Shown in pieces: positions 32,995 to 40,868 of a DNA stretch of 64,000 nt. Within the stretch, counting starts at the first letter, position 1, and each line of letters starts with the position of its first letter. The notes under the pieces were generated by a model, which saw nothing but the letters and a program-made list of their open reading frames with translations, did not search any database and was not told where the DNA came from. Origin of the DNA: Caulobacteraceae bacterium. Its GTDB lineage: Bacteria; Pseudomonadota; Alphaproteobacteria; Caulobacterales; Caulobacteraceae. The position numbers were made by a program, and so were the translations under genes. Where the stretch lies: contig JARLIQ010000058.1 in NCBI GenBank assembly GCA_031291645.1, positions 43,419 to 107,418 of the forward strand, in the 5' to 3' direction.

Positions 32995-33648
32995 TCAGCG
33001 CGCCTGAAGGCCGCGCTGGCGCATGCGCCAGACCAGGTCCTCGATCCGGTCCTGGCCGAAGAAGGGTTCGCCCTCGAACACGAACAGCGGCACGCCCCAG
33101 TGCCCGGCCGTGACCTGGTCGGCCTCGTGCCGGGCGATCTGGGCGTCGAGGCGTTCGGCGTCCGACGCGGCCTTGGCCTCCAGGGCCTGCGGGTCCAGGC
33201 CGGCCGCGGCGATGGCGCGGGCGATATGGTCGCCCTCGTTCCAGCCCGGCGTCCGGCCGGACCAGATCAGGCCCCCGACCTCGCTCAGGAATTCCATGCC
33301 CCGGCCGGCCTCCACGGCGGCCGCGCCCAGCCGGCTCGCGCGCATGATGTAGGGCTGGTCCTCGGGCACGTCGCCGGTGGCGATGTTCATCACGATCGGG
33401 TCGGGCCGGGGCCAGGCGTAGGGGACGCCCAGCCGCTCGCCGATACGGTGGGTGTCGCGCATCAGGTAGGGCGGCCAGAGCGGGTTCACCTGCTTGAAGA
33501 AGCCGGGAATGCGCACGGCGATCGGGCGCACGACGCGGATGTCGGCCGCCGCGTCCCAGCGCGCCAGCAGGGCGGCGATCTGCGACGTCGCCAGGTAGGA
33601 ATAGGGGCTTCGGAACGAGTAGTAGAAGTCGAACCTGAGCGTCGCCAT
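32995..33648 (-). CDS. DsbA-family/2-hydroxychromene-2-carboxylate isomerase-like protein
   Basis: This 217-residue thioredoxin-fold protein of the kappa-GST/HCCA isomerase type has FDFYYSFRSPYSYLA with Ser in place of the CxxC (typical of HCCA isomerases), a helical insertion, and GHWGVPLFVFEGEPFFGQDR as the conserved cis-Pro region. Relatives isomerise 2-hydroxychromene-2-carboxylate in naphthalene degradation or act as glutathione-dependent isomerases. No aromatic-degradation genes adjoin, so a general isomerase or transferase role is all that can be said. It is convergent with maeB. Confidence 0.85.
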   Translation of the reverse strand: MATLRFDFYYSFRSPYSYLATSQIAALLARWDAAADIRVVRPIAVRIPGFFKQVNPLWPPYLMRDTHRIGERLGVPYAWPRPDPIVMNIATGDVPEDQPYIMRASRLGAAAVEAGRGMEFLSEVGGLIWSGRTPGWNEGDHIARAIAAAGLDPQALEAKAASDAERLDAQIARHEADQVTAGHWGVPLFVFEGEPFFGQDRIEDLVWRMRQRGLQAR

Positions 33649-33751
33649 GCCGTCTCCCCCCGGAGCCTGGGGCTCTTCGCCGCGCTGGCGAAGGCCGGAA
33701 TTTGCGTTCCGCTATATCGGGTCCGGGTGGGGGCGCAAGCCGTCGGCGGCG

Positions 33752-34399
33752 TCAGGAGGCCTTGACGCCGTCCCAGAACAGCGGGCTGAGGTCGTAGAAG
33801 AACCGGTCGAGGTCGGCGGCCGGACCGGGATAATAGAGGCCGTCGTCGCCGCGCGTGACGTGGCCGCTGGCCATCAGCGCCACCAGCTTGCGCCGCACGC
33901 TCTCGCGCGGGATTCGGGTGATGTCGGCGAGGCTGAGCGCGTTCAGGCCGCGAGGGCGCGAGACGACCCTTTCGGCGCCCTTGGCCAGCGCCTCTTCCAT
34001 GGCCCGCGCCCGCGAAAGTTCGGTCAGCATGAACACGAGGTAGATCAGGAACTGGTCCAGGTCGCCGTCGAACGCGCGGCGCAGCTTGATCAGCACGGTC
34101 GAGAGATGCCCGCCCCACTTGTAGAAGAAGTGGGAAGCGTCCTGAGCCAGGTATTCGTGAGTCCAGCGCGGACTTGGCGTCTCGCTTGCGCTGTGTTCAC
34201 GCGCTTCGTGAACGCAAAACACATGCCCTTCCGAAGCAATGTAGGAAAAATCGGGGTCCAGCGGCAGGCGGGGAAACAGAAAATCATCCACCATTAAAGG
34301 TTGATTTTGCCTTCGGGGTCTCTCGGCCCGCGATTGATCAGCCTCAGAAGGTTTCATTTTTGCGCCGAAATTCATCGCCGTCGTATCCATCACGCGCAT
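33752..34399 (-). CDS. Winged-helix-like protein of unknown function
   Basis: The protein has 215 residues. The N-terminal 80 residues are polar and of uncertain start (in-frame Mets at 1, 4, 9, 15 and 36). The centre is helical (VLIKLRRAFDGDLDQFLIY). The C-terminal part has a clear helix-turn-helix with wing, LSLADITRIPRESVRRKL then GHVTRGDDGLYYPG, resembling MarR/IclR-type DNA-binding domains. A role as a regulator is therefore likely but the family is not recognised. The base composition upstream is AT-richer than the average, with few neighbours on the same strand. Confidence 0.7.
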   Translation of the reverse strand: MRVMDTTAMNFGAKMKPSEADQSRAERPRRQNQPLMVDDFLFPRLPLDPDFSYIASEGHVFCVHEAREHSASETPSPRWTHEYLAQDASHFFYKWGGHLSTVLIKLRRAFDGDLDQFLIYLVFMLTELSRARAMEEALAKGAERVVSRPRGLNALSLADITRIPRESVRRKLVALMASGHVTRGDDGLYYPGPAADLDRFFYDLSPLFWDGVKAS

Positions 34400-34489
34400 A
34401 AGTGGCGATATACGGCCGCTTTCACAACCAAGTAAAGTAAACCAAAACCTAATATGTTGATCAAACTGTGGAGAAGCGGCGTCGCCTGA

Positions 34490-34978
34490 CTAGATGTCGG
34501 ATTCGGCCCTGGACTGCGCCCCGACGATCGTCCGGGCCAGGTCGAGGAAGGCCCTGCGGACCTGTGCGTCGGATATCTCGGAATAGGCCGCGATCACATC
34601 GACGGTGCCCTCGGCGCCGCTGCGCGCAAGCTCGTCGACCGCCTCGCGCCAGCCTTCCGGCCATTCGCCGATCAATTCGGCCACCGCCGCGCCCAAAGCG
34701 CCCGCGATTCGCACCACCGTGGAGGCCGGAGCAGGGGAAACGCCCGATTCGTAGTGATCCAAGTCGGCGGCCTCGACGCCGACCATCCGGGCGAGCGCGC
34801 TCTGAGTCACCTGCCGGGACTCCCGTAGATCGCGAAGTCTCGCGCCAATCTGTCGGTCGAGTGGGTCCACCTTCACCGTCACATCGCTGGCCCGGCCGAT
34901 CCGCCGCCACGTTTCGTTGATCGCCACGCAGGGCGCGAAAGGAGCCGCCCCGAACCGGCGGCGTGACCATATTCCCAC
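34490..34978 (-). CDS. XRE family helix-turn-helix regulator 1
   Basis: The protein has 162 residues. The HTH domain is at about residues 40-95 (IGARLRDLRESRQVTQSALA, then VEAADLDHYESGVSPAPAS), followed by a helical tail (VIAAYSEISDAQVRRAFLDL). The tail arrangement, with a run ending in R-R-A-x-x-x-L, is shared with the second XRE protein at 35682, so the two are related. The ATG at 34978 follows GGGTGGGAAT; the first 35 residues are unlike the rest and a GTG start at 34882 is possible. It is divergent from the second XRE gene across about 700 bases. Confidence 0.8.
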   Translation of the reverse strand: MGIWSRRRFGAAPFAPCVAINETWRRIGRASDVTVKVDPLDRQIGARLRDLRESRQVTQSALARMVGVEAADLDHYESGVSPAPASTVVRIAGALGAAVAELIGEWPEGWREAVDELARSGAEGTVDVIAAYSEISDAQVRRAFLDLARTIVGAQSRAESDI

Positions 34979-35681
34979 CCACTTTGGGCTACAACCGAAT
35001 AATTCAAAGTGGAAAAACGTTCATTGCATCATTAACGGCGCGTACACCTTGTCTTCGAGGGGCAGCGTAGGCTGCTTAACCAGTTCGTTGCTCAACGTAA
35101 CTGGGACATCGATGAGTGGAACGGTTCGTGAAAACACAATTTAAGCTAGATTTCATGGGGTAACGGCGCGCGGAGCCGTTGGTGAACTGTTCACCTTGTT
35201 GGGCGGGCTGCGTGCTTTGCGTGTAGAACCTGTGGGTCGTCGGCTGACCACGGGTGGGCGGAACGGAATTTTGGTCGGTTGCGCCGGCGCCCTGCGAGGG
35301 CGCCGATGGTTGTGACGCTATTGCGAACGCCATGCGACATCATCACATCTGGAGTCGCTCGTCTTCCATGGGTAGACGGCGATCGCGCAATGGCCGCGGC
35401 CTTGAAATCCTGGCACGAGGCTTGCGGAGACGGGTCCGTAACTTTGAGTAGTTTCCAGATTGAAACATGCATTGGCCGTCGTGCGGACGGACGCTTGTTC
35501 GGTTGCGTATCACAGCCGATCAACAAGCGTCACTTTAGGGCGGCGTGCAGCTTTTTGCGAGATTGGTTGTAGCCATGACGACGGAAAGCAATGATGGTAA
35601 ACGGGCGCCGGGAGAGGTGTCGCAGGTGATGGCGATCGCGGGCCGGCGTAAAGGGGCTGTAATGGAGAGACGGGGGCTGAG
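34979..35681. other. 703-base intergenic region between two divergent XRE genes
   Basis: This is less GC-rich than the surroundings, with no convincing gene. It contains the perfect palindrome GGTGAACTGTTCACC (35181-35195) preceded by the inverted repeat AACGGC...GCCGTT (35162-35180). An open frame at 35279-35572 (97 codons, plus) has no ribosome site or known family; I do not call it. Promoters for both XRE genes should lie here. Confidence 0.6.
35181..35195. promoter_or_regulatory. Perfect 15-bp palindrome, possible operator
   Basis: GGTGAACTGTTCACC is fully symmetric about a central T. It lies in the long gap between the two divergent XRE regulators, so one of them may bind it. No second copy was noticed in the window. 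Confidence 0.45.
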
Positions 35682-36179
35682 ATGACCGCCATGACGTTAT
35701 CATCTGCGCCGAAATCCGACGGCGTTGTGTTCGGGCCTGATCCTATCGACGTCGAGGTCGGCGGTCGCATTCGCACGCGCCGCATCGCGTTGGGCATCAG
35801 CCAGACTGCGCTCGCCAAGGCGCTCGGTCTGACGTTCCAGCAGGTGCAAAAGTACGAGAAGGGTGCGAACCGCGTGTCCGCGTCCACCCTCGTCAGGGTT
35901 GCGCGCGAACTGGGCGTTTCCGTAGCGTTTCTGGTCGGCGAGGAGAGCGAAGCGCCGGCGGCGCCCGCGGCCTCGGGCCGGCCGGCCGCGTCTGCGGCCG
36001 TCAGCGGCGCGTCCAGCGAATCCGGCGCCGCCAGCGCCGCGGCGGCGCTGGGCGGGGGTCTCGGCGGTGTCGGCATCGCGGAGGCGCTCGAGCTGATCGA
36101 GGTCTTCGGCCGCATCGGCGATCCGACCGTGCGGCGCGCGATGGTCCAGCTGCTGCAGACCATGGCCAAGACCTCCTAG
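35682..36179 (+). CDS. XRE family helix-turn-helix regulator 2
   Basis: The protein has 165 residues. The HTH is at about residues 25-82 ([40 protein letters not shown]), a type widespread in alphaproteobacteria. An Ala/Ser-rich low-complexity linker (about 90-120) and a helical tail with [12 protein letters not shown] and [15 protein letters not shown] follow. This resembles small chromosomal Cro/C1-like regulators that affect development or polysaccharide genes. The ExoY-like sugar transferase is next downstream, after a terminator-like hairpin, so separate transcription is likely. The ATG at 35682 follows GGGGGCTGAG; another ATG is three codons on. Confidence 0.87.
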   Translation: MTAMTLSSAPKSDGVVFGPDPIDVEVGGRIRTRRIALGISQTALAKALGLTFQQVQKYEKGANRVSASTLVRVARELGVSVAFLVGEESEAPAAPAASGRPAASAAVSGASSESGAASAAAALGGGLGGVGIAEALELIEVFGRIGDPTVRRAMVQLLQTMAKTS

Positions 36180-36610
36180 GCCTCACGGCTCTTATCCTCG
36201 ACCATCCGTCGCGGCGATCGGGCCGGCTTGCGCGGCCGGTCGTCCGCGCGACTCATGAGCGGCCCCCTGCGGCGCCGGCCAGGCCGTGCGAGGCTGGCGC
36301 CGGCGTGCGCGCCGATGCGCGCCCTTTTTTGGGAGCGCCGAGTCCTGCGCCCTTACAGGCGACCACAACCGGTGGATATTGATCGGACTTGAGATGGCGG
36401 CCTGTAAATAACTGGAGATTGTCGCCCTTTCCTGGCCGGGAGTCAGATGGGACCTCTCCGCGCCTTGTTTTGGAACAGATTTTAGGCGCCTTGGCGGCCA
36501 CGGCGACGCCAATTCCAGCGACGTGACCATAGGTTATGTTTAGGTGGCTGCACCCTTGCATCGCGCGTGCATTCCTGCGATCGATAGTTGTCTCGGGTCG
36601 GGAGGCTTCA
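36180..36610. other. 431-base gap before the sugar transferase
   Basis: Apart from the hairpin at 36301-36330 I see no gene or repeat here. The right part (36340-36540) is AT-richer and probably carries the promoter of the sugar transferase. If translation begins at the ATG at 36536, the gap shortens by 75 bases. Confidence 0.5.
36301..36330 (+). terminator. Rho-independent terminator-like hairpin after XRE regulator 2
   Basis: GCGCGC (36307-36312), loop CGAT and GCGCGC (36317-36322) are followed by CC and six T residues (36325-36330). Position and T-run fit termination of the upstream XRE gene. Confidence 0.6.
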
Positions 36611-37285
36611 TTGTCGAGCGCGGCGACATCCTTTCCTCAAGCGGCGGGCCCGTCCCCGGTCTGGCCGAGGCCGGCGGTGGACGCCGTGTGGCGCGTGATC
36701 GATATCGTCGTCGCGGCGGCGGGGCTGGTCTTCGTCGCGCCGCTGCTTCTGAGCCTGATGGCGCTGATCTGGGTGGGCGATGGCGGTTCGCCGATCTTCG
36801 CCCAGACCCGGATCGGCATGGGCGGGCGCCGCTTCCGCTGCCTGAAGCTGAGGACCATGTGCGTGGACGCCGAACAGCGCCTGGCGGCCCTGCTCATCCG
36901 GGACGCCTGGGCCAGGGCGGAGTGGGTGAGGGACCACAAGTTGCGCGACGATCCGCGGATCACCGCCTTCGGCCATTTCCTGCGCAAATCGAGCCTCGAT
37001 GAACTGCCCCAGCTCGTCAACGTGCTGAAGGGCGAGATGAGCCTGGTCGGTCCTCGGCCGATCGTTGAGGCCGAGGTGGCGCGGTACGGGCGCTGGTTCG
37101 CCCACTACGCCTCGGTGCAGCCTGGGCTGACGGGACTGTGGCAGGTGTCGGGGCGGAACCTGACCACCTATCGCCGGCGTGTCGCGGCCGACGCCCTCTA
37201 TGCGCGCCGCAAGTGCCTGATGCTCAACCTCAAGATTGTCTTGGCCACGGCGCCCGCGATCCTTTTCGCGCAAGGCTCGTTCTAG
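36611..37285 (+). CDS. ExoY/WbaP-type sugar transferase (polyprenyl-phosphate glycosyl-1-phosphate transferase)
   Basis: This initiating enzyme for exopolysaccharide or O-antigen transfers a sugar-1-phosphate to undecaprenyl phosphate at the inner membrane. Motifs: one membrane helix (DIVVAAAGLVFVAPLLLSLM), PIFAQTRIGMGGRRFRCLKLR, the catalytic Asp-Glu region KSSLDELPQLVNVLKGEMS, then LVGPRPI and PGLTGLWQVSGRN. I chose the TTG at 36611, which has GGAGG six bases before and gives 225 residues, the usual ExoY length; an ATG at 36536 without a ribosome site would add 25 residues. The MucR-like regulator of exopolysaccharide genes is next. Confidence 0.88.
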   Translation: MSSAATSFPQAAGPSPVWPRPAVDAVWRVIDIVVAAAGLVFVAPLLLSLMALIWVGDGGSPIFAQTRIGMGGRRFRCLKLRTMCVDAEQRLAALLIRDAWARAEWVRDHKLRDDPRITAFGHFLRKSSLDELPQLVNVLKGEMSLVGPRPIVEAEVARYGRWFAHYASVQPGLTGLWQVSGRNLTTYRRRVAADALYARRKCLMLNLKIVLATAPAILFAQGSF

Positions 37286-37382
37286 CCTGTCCGCCATGGC
37301 TCAGCCCCAAGCCGCCCCGCCAGGCCCAGGTCGCGCCCGCCGCGCCGGGTCCGGGGGCGCCCCTAGCGTAGGAGCTCTTTAG

Positions 37383-37799
37383 ATGAAGACCAATTCCGAC
37401 CCCAGGCTGGTGGCGCTGACCGCCGACATCGTGGCGGCCTATGTCAGCCATAACGAAGCGATGGCCAACGAACTGCCCCTGCTGATCCACACCGTGCACC
37501 GCTCGCTGCAGACGGTCGAGCGGCCGGCGCGCGCGCCGGCGCCGGCCGTTCCGATCCGCAACTCGATCGCCGACGACTATCTGATCTGCCTGGAGGACGG
37601 GCGGAAGTTCAAGTCGCTGAAGCGCCACCTGCGCACCGAGTACGACATGTCGCCCGAGGACTACCGGGCCAAGTGGGGCCTGGCGAGCACCTATCCCATG
37701 GTCGCGCCGGCCTATGCGGCGACCCGCTCGGCCCTGGCCAAGCAGATCGGCCTCGGGCTGACCACTCGCCCGGCCAAGACCCGCGAGCGCAAGGCCTGA
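37383..37799 (+). CDS. MucR/Ros family zinc-finger transcriptional regulator
   Basis: This 138-residue protein matches MucR/Ros layout: an N-terminal LTADIVAAYVSHN, then a Ros-type zinc-finger area with CLEDGRKFKSLKRHLRTEYD (here only the first Cys is obvious; the second cysteine of Ros is replaced, as in some MucR relatives), followed by MSPEDYRAKWGLASTYPMVAPAY. MucR proteins silence exopolysaccharide, motility and cell-cycle genes and bind AT-rich DNA. It sits about 100 bases behind the ExoY-like gene, a natural target. TAGGAGCTCTTT upstream of the ATG is a good ribosome site. Confidence 0.92.
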   Translation: MKTNSDPRLVALTADIVAAYVSHNEAMANELPLLIHTVHRSLQTVERPARAPAPAVPIRNSIADDYLICLEDGRKFKSLKRHLRTEYDMSPEDYRAKWGLASTYPMVAPAYAATRSALAKQIGLGLTTRPAKTRERKA

Positions 37800-37816
37800 G
37801 CGACGGGCGGCCGGCG

Positions 37817-38545
37817 TCAGACCTCGACGACGCCGAGCGAGACGGCCACCGCGATGGTCTCGGCGCGTGAGCGCGTCTTCAGCTTGCGCTTGGCGTTCTC
37901 GACGTGCTCGTGGGCGGTCGAGGCGGCGATGCCCAGGGCCTCGGCCATCCGGCGGTCCGAAAGGCCCCGCGCGACCAATTTCAGGCACTCCCGCTCGCGG
38001 GCGGTCAGCCCCGCCGGCGCGAGGGCGAACGCATTGGTCGGGGCGAGGGCGCGTGCGTGCGTGTGCAGGCAGATCGAAGCCAGGCACAGGAAGGCGCGCG
38101 CCGCGGGGCTGAGGGCTGCGGGCCGCCCGAACAGGCTGACCAGGCCGAAGCGTTGCGGCCCACACGGCAAGGGCGTGACCAGCCCGTCGGTCCAGCCGTG
38201 CGCGGCGACGATGTCCAGCGCCTCCTTGCCGGCCCGCGCCAGCCTGCCCTCGCGCCGCAGGTCGCTCCAGGTGAAGGGCTCGCGCCGATGCGGCAGCGCG
38301 TCGATCACCGGATCCCGCTCGATCAGGCCGGCGCCGAAATAGAAGTCGCGCCAGCCGTCGGGCCAGTCGATGATGTAGAAGGCGGTGCGGTCGCGGTCCG
38401 ACAGGTCGACCTCGCCGCAGACGAAGCTGTCGAAGCCGAACGGCGCGATCGCCTTCCGAAACAGGGACGCGCAGGACGCCAGGTCGTTCAGCCGCCGGAG
38501 CTGGTTGTTGAACTGAAAGGCGTCAGCTTCGGCAGTTCCCGACAT
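37817..38545 (-). CDS. LuxR family regulator (quorum-sensing type, solo)
   Basis: The protein has about 242 residues. The N-terminal autoinducer-binding domain has the expected aromatic/acidic pattern DWPDGWRDFYFGAGLIERDP and PFTWSDL. The C-terminal LuxR HTH is LTARERECLKLVARGLSDRR then EALGIAASTAHEHVENAKRKL. The ATG at 38545 was chosen; an in-frame Met at 38605 is possible but lies inside likely promoter DNA. There is no luxI-type synthase in the window, so it would be a LuxR solo responding to its own, foreign or plant-derived signals. It is convergent with the mucR-like gene. The palindrome CTTGCGCAAG is upstream at 38607. Confidence 0.9.
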   Translation of the reverse strand: MSGTAEADAFQFNNQLRRLNDLASCASLFRKAIAPFGFDSFVCGEVDLSDRDRTAFYIIDWPDGWRDFYFGAGLIERDPVIDALPHRREPFTWSDLRREGRLARAGKEALDIVAAHGWTDGLVTPLPCGPQRFGLVSLFGRPAALSPAARAFLCLASICLHTHARALAPTNAFALAPAGLTARERECLKLVARGLSDRRMAEALGIAASTAHEHVENAKRKLKTRSRAETIAVAVSLGVVEV

Positions 38546-38923
38546 TGCGCACTCGCGGCGGCCCGGCCCCTTTCGGCCTGGGGACAGTGTGGCGTCCCAG
38601 GCCAAGCTTGCGCAAGTGCGCGAAAGCTGGGGCCGCGGGTCATATTTCGCGCCGGATCGCCGGACCGGTTCGCCAGGTCCCTACGCGGGGCCGCGGATAA
38701 CCGGTTGCGGGCTGGCGCTTTTAGCATAACGCCGGCCTTGCGCAGTAGTTTGAAAATAATTCGTGTGCGGATCATGACGTGTGTGCTTTGAGCAACACTG
38801 CTAAGCCGTGGTCGCCGGATAACAAAAGCGTCGTCCATCTGTTGCATTAGTGTCATGCGCGGCGATTAAGCGGGGCCCATTCCTGATCCGGGGGATCGGG
38901 GCGAGGGCAATAAGGATTCAACA
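38546..38923. other. 378-base divergent promoter region, LuxR/porin
   Basis: No gene is seen. It contains the 10-bp palindrome CTTGCGCAAG at 38607-38616, about 60 bases from the LuxR start, a candidate binding site for that regulator, and an AT-rich stretch around 38750-38770 that may belong to the porin promoter. AATAAGGATT before the porin ATG acts as ribosome site. Confidence 0.45.
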
Positions 38924-40693
38924 ATGCAAAAGAAATCGGCGCTGCTCGGCGGCGCGGCGCTTGGCGTGCTGCTCGCGGTGAGCATGAGCGCCTCCGCCGA
39001 CGCCAAGACCGCCAAGCACCATCGTCATGCGGCGCCCGCCGCCCCGTCGGCGGTGGATCAGAAGGTCGAGTCCCTGACCGAGGCGGTCAGCGCCCTCGAA
39101 AGCCGGCTGAACGAAGAAACCCAGGCCCGCCAAGCCACCCAGGCCCAGGCCCAGGCCGCCCAGGCTGACGCCGCCGCCGCCCGCGCCGACGCCGCCGCCG
39201 CCCGCACCCAGCTGTCCGAGCAGATCCAGACCATCCCCGGCGCCGTCCAGGGCGCGGTCACCACCGCGGTCGCGGCCAACAAGCCGAAGACCGACAAGAT
39301 CTACTACAAGGGCGTCACCGTCACGCTCGGCGGCTTCCTTGAAGCGGCGGGCATCTATCGTTCGAAGAACGAAGAGTCTGACATCAGCTCGAGCTACGCC
39401 AAGATCCCCTACGGCAACAACGTCGTCGGCCACACCAGCGAACTGCGCGGCACCGCCCGTCAGAGCCGGGTCTCCTTCCTGGCCCAGGGCGACATCAACA
39501 AGACGACGCACGCGGCCTTCTACGGCGAATTCGACTTCCAGGGCGGCGCCCAGACCTCGAACTCGAACGAGAGCAACTCCTACGTTCCGCGGATCCGCAA
39601 CCTCTACGGCACCGTGGACTGGGACGACTACGGCCTGCACCTGCTGGCCGGCCAGAACTGGTCGCTGGTGACCCTGAACAGCAAGGGCATCACCCCGCGC
39701 AACGAAGTCACCCCGCCCCAGATCGACGCCCAGTACATCCCGGGCTTCGCCTGGACGCGCCAGCCGCAGATCCGGATCACCAAGGACTGGAACAAGGAAA
39801 TCTGGGCCGCGGTCTCGATTGAAAACCCGCAGACCACGATCGGCGGCACCACGGGCTCCGGCCTGTCGTCGCTCGGCATCACCGCGACCACCGCCGCGAC
39901 CGGCAACACGACCCTGAACGGCTCCCCGCCGAACGGCAGCTCGGCTTCGTCGGGCTTCGACTCGGTGAACAGCATGTCGCTGAACCACCTGCCCGACGTC
40001 GTCGGCAAGCTGGCGTTCGAGCCGAACATCGGCGGCGCCCACCCGGTGCACCTGGAAGTCTTCGGCCTCTATCGGTCTTACTATGACCGCGTGACCGTGG
40101 CGGCCAACAGCTACGCCACCCTGCACATGGGCCTGACGGCCGGCAGCTCCAACGTCGACACCAACGGCGGCGGCTTCGGCGGCAGCGTCACCGCGACCGT
40201 GGTGCCCAAGATCCTGGACCTGCAGGCGTCGGTCATGACCGGCCGCGGCATCGGCCGGTACGGCAGCGGCCAGCTGCCGGACGTGACGCTCCAAGCGAAC
40301 GGCCACCTGGCGGCGATCCCGGAGACCATGTTCCTGGTCGGCGGCACCCTGCACGCCACCAAGGAGCTGGACATCTATGTGTTCGGCGGCCAGGAGCGCG
40401 AGGACAGCAAGCTTTCCTCGGCCAATGGTTCGACCTACGGCTTCGGCGTGCCGGGCAGCGGCACGGCGATCACCTGCAACACCGACGGCGGCAGCTGCAC
40501 GACCACGACCCGCGAAATCTCCCAGGTCACCGCGGGCTTCTGGGACAAGGCCTACACCGGACCGTTCGGCCAGCTGCGGGTGGGCGTCCAGTACTCGCAC
40601 ACCAACCTGACGGCCTTCTCCACCACGTCCGGCTACACGCCGAAGACCTCGGAAGACATGATCTTCACCAGCTTCCGCTACTATCCGTTCTAA
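38924..40693 (+). CDS. Outer-membrane porin with N-terminal coiled coil
   Basis: The protein has 589 residues. A signal peptide ends near SASADAKT and a His/Lys/Pro-rich patch follows. A coiled coil of about residues 45-105 with Ala-rich heptads (AQAAQADAAAARADAAAAR) resembles the periplasmic helix of OprO/P- or DUF3138-like porins. A beta-barrel of alternating strands ends in SFRYYPF, with the C-terminal Phe required for barrel assembly. It forms a trimeric-porin-like channel. Codon use is very regular and the gene has a strong terminator behind it, typical of a highly expressed surface protein. Substrate specificity is unknown. Confidence 0.88.
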   Translation: MQKKSALLGGAALGVLLAVSMSASADAKTAKHHRHAAPAAPSAVDQKVESLTEAVSALESRLNEETQARQATQAQAQAAQADAAAARADAAAARTQLSEQIQTIPGAVQGAVTTAVAANKPKTDKIYYKGVTVTLGGFLEAAGIYRSKNEESDISSSYAKIPYGNNVVGHTSELRGTARQSRVSFLAQGDINKTTHAAFYGEFDFQGGAQTSNSNESNSYVPRIRNLYGTVDWDDYGLHLLAGQNWSLVTLNSKGITPRNEVTPPQIDAQYIPGFAWTRQPQIRITKDWNKEIWAAVSIENPQTTIGGTTGSGLSSLGITATTAATGNTTLNGSPPNGSSASSGFDSVNSMSLNHLPDVVGKLAFEPNIGGAHPVHLEVFGLYRSYYDRVTVAANSYATLHMGLTAGSSNVDTNGGGFGGSVTATVVPKILDLQASVMTGRGIGRYGSGQLPDVTLQANGHLAAIPETMFLVGGTLHATKELDIYVFGGQEREDSKLSSANGSTYGFGVPGSGTAITCNTDGGSCTTTTREISQVTAGFWDKAYTGPFGQLRVGVQYSHTNLTAFSTTSGYTPKTSEDMIFTSFRYYPF

Positions 40694-40717
40694 GCCGAAC
40701 GGCAGTCGAGACGACGG

Positions 40718-40745
40718 GGGCCGCGCGGCGACGCGCGGCCCTTTT
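40718..40745 (+). terminator. Rho-independent terminator of the porin gene
   Basis: A perfect 10-bp GC stem (GGGCCGCGCG at 40718-40727 with CGCGCGGCCC at 40732-40741), loop GCGA, is followed by TTTT. It begins 25 bases after the porin stop. Confidence 0.8.
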
Positions 40746-40771
40746 CCGTTGCGCGTCCGGCTCGGGCGGAA

Positions 40772-40843
40772 TAGAGCACGTTAGGCGAAAGTGTAGGTGG
40801 TTTCGCCGCTCGAACGTGCTCTAAACGTTTGATTTAGAGCCCC
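40772..40843. repeat. Palindromic intergenic repeat, copy 3 (truncated)
   Basis: Only the first hairpin is complete. TAGAGCACGTT (40772-40782) pairs perfectly with AACGTGCTCTA (40813-40823), and GGCGAAA (40784-40790) with TTTCGCC (40801-40807). The second hairpin breaks off after TAGAGCCCC. It lies between the porin terminator and the TPR gene and does not touch a stop codon. Confidence 0.88.
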
Positions 40844-40868
40844 TAAGCAGGTTCGGGACGCGGCTCGG

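Noticed and set aside
35279..35572. A possible 97-residue protein on the plus strand in the XRE intergenic gap
   Set aside because: It has no ribosome site before the start, no recognisable family, and overlapping open frames on the other strand; noted as intergenic content only.
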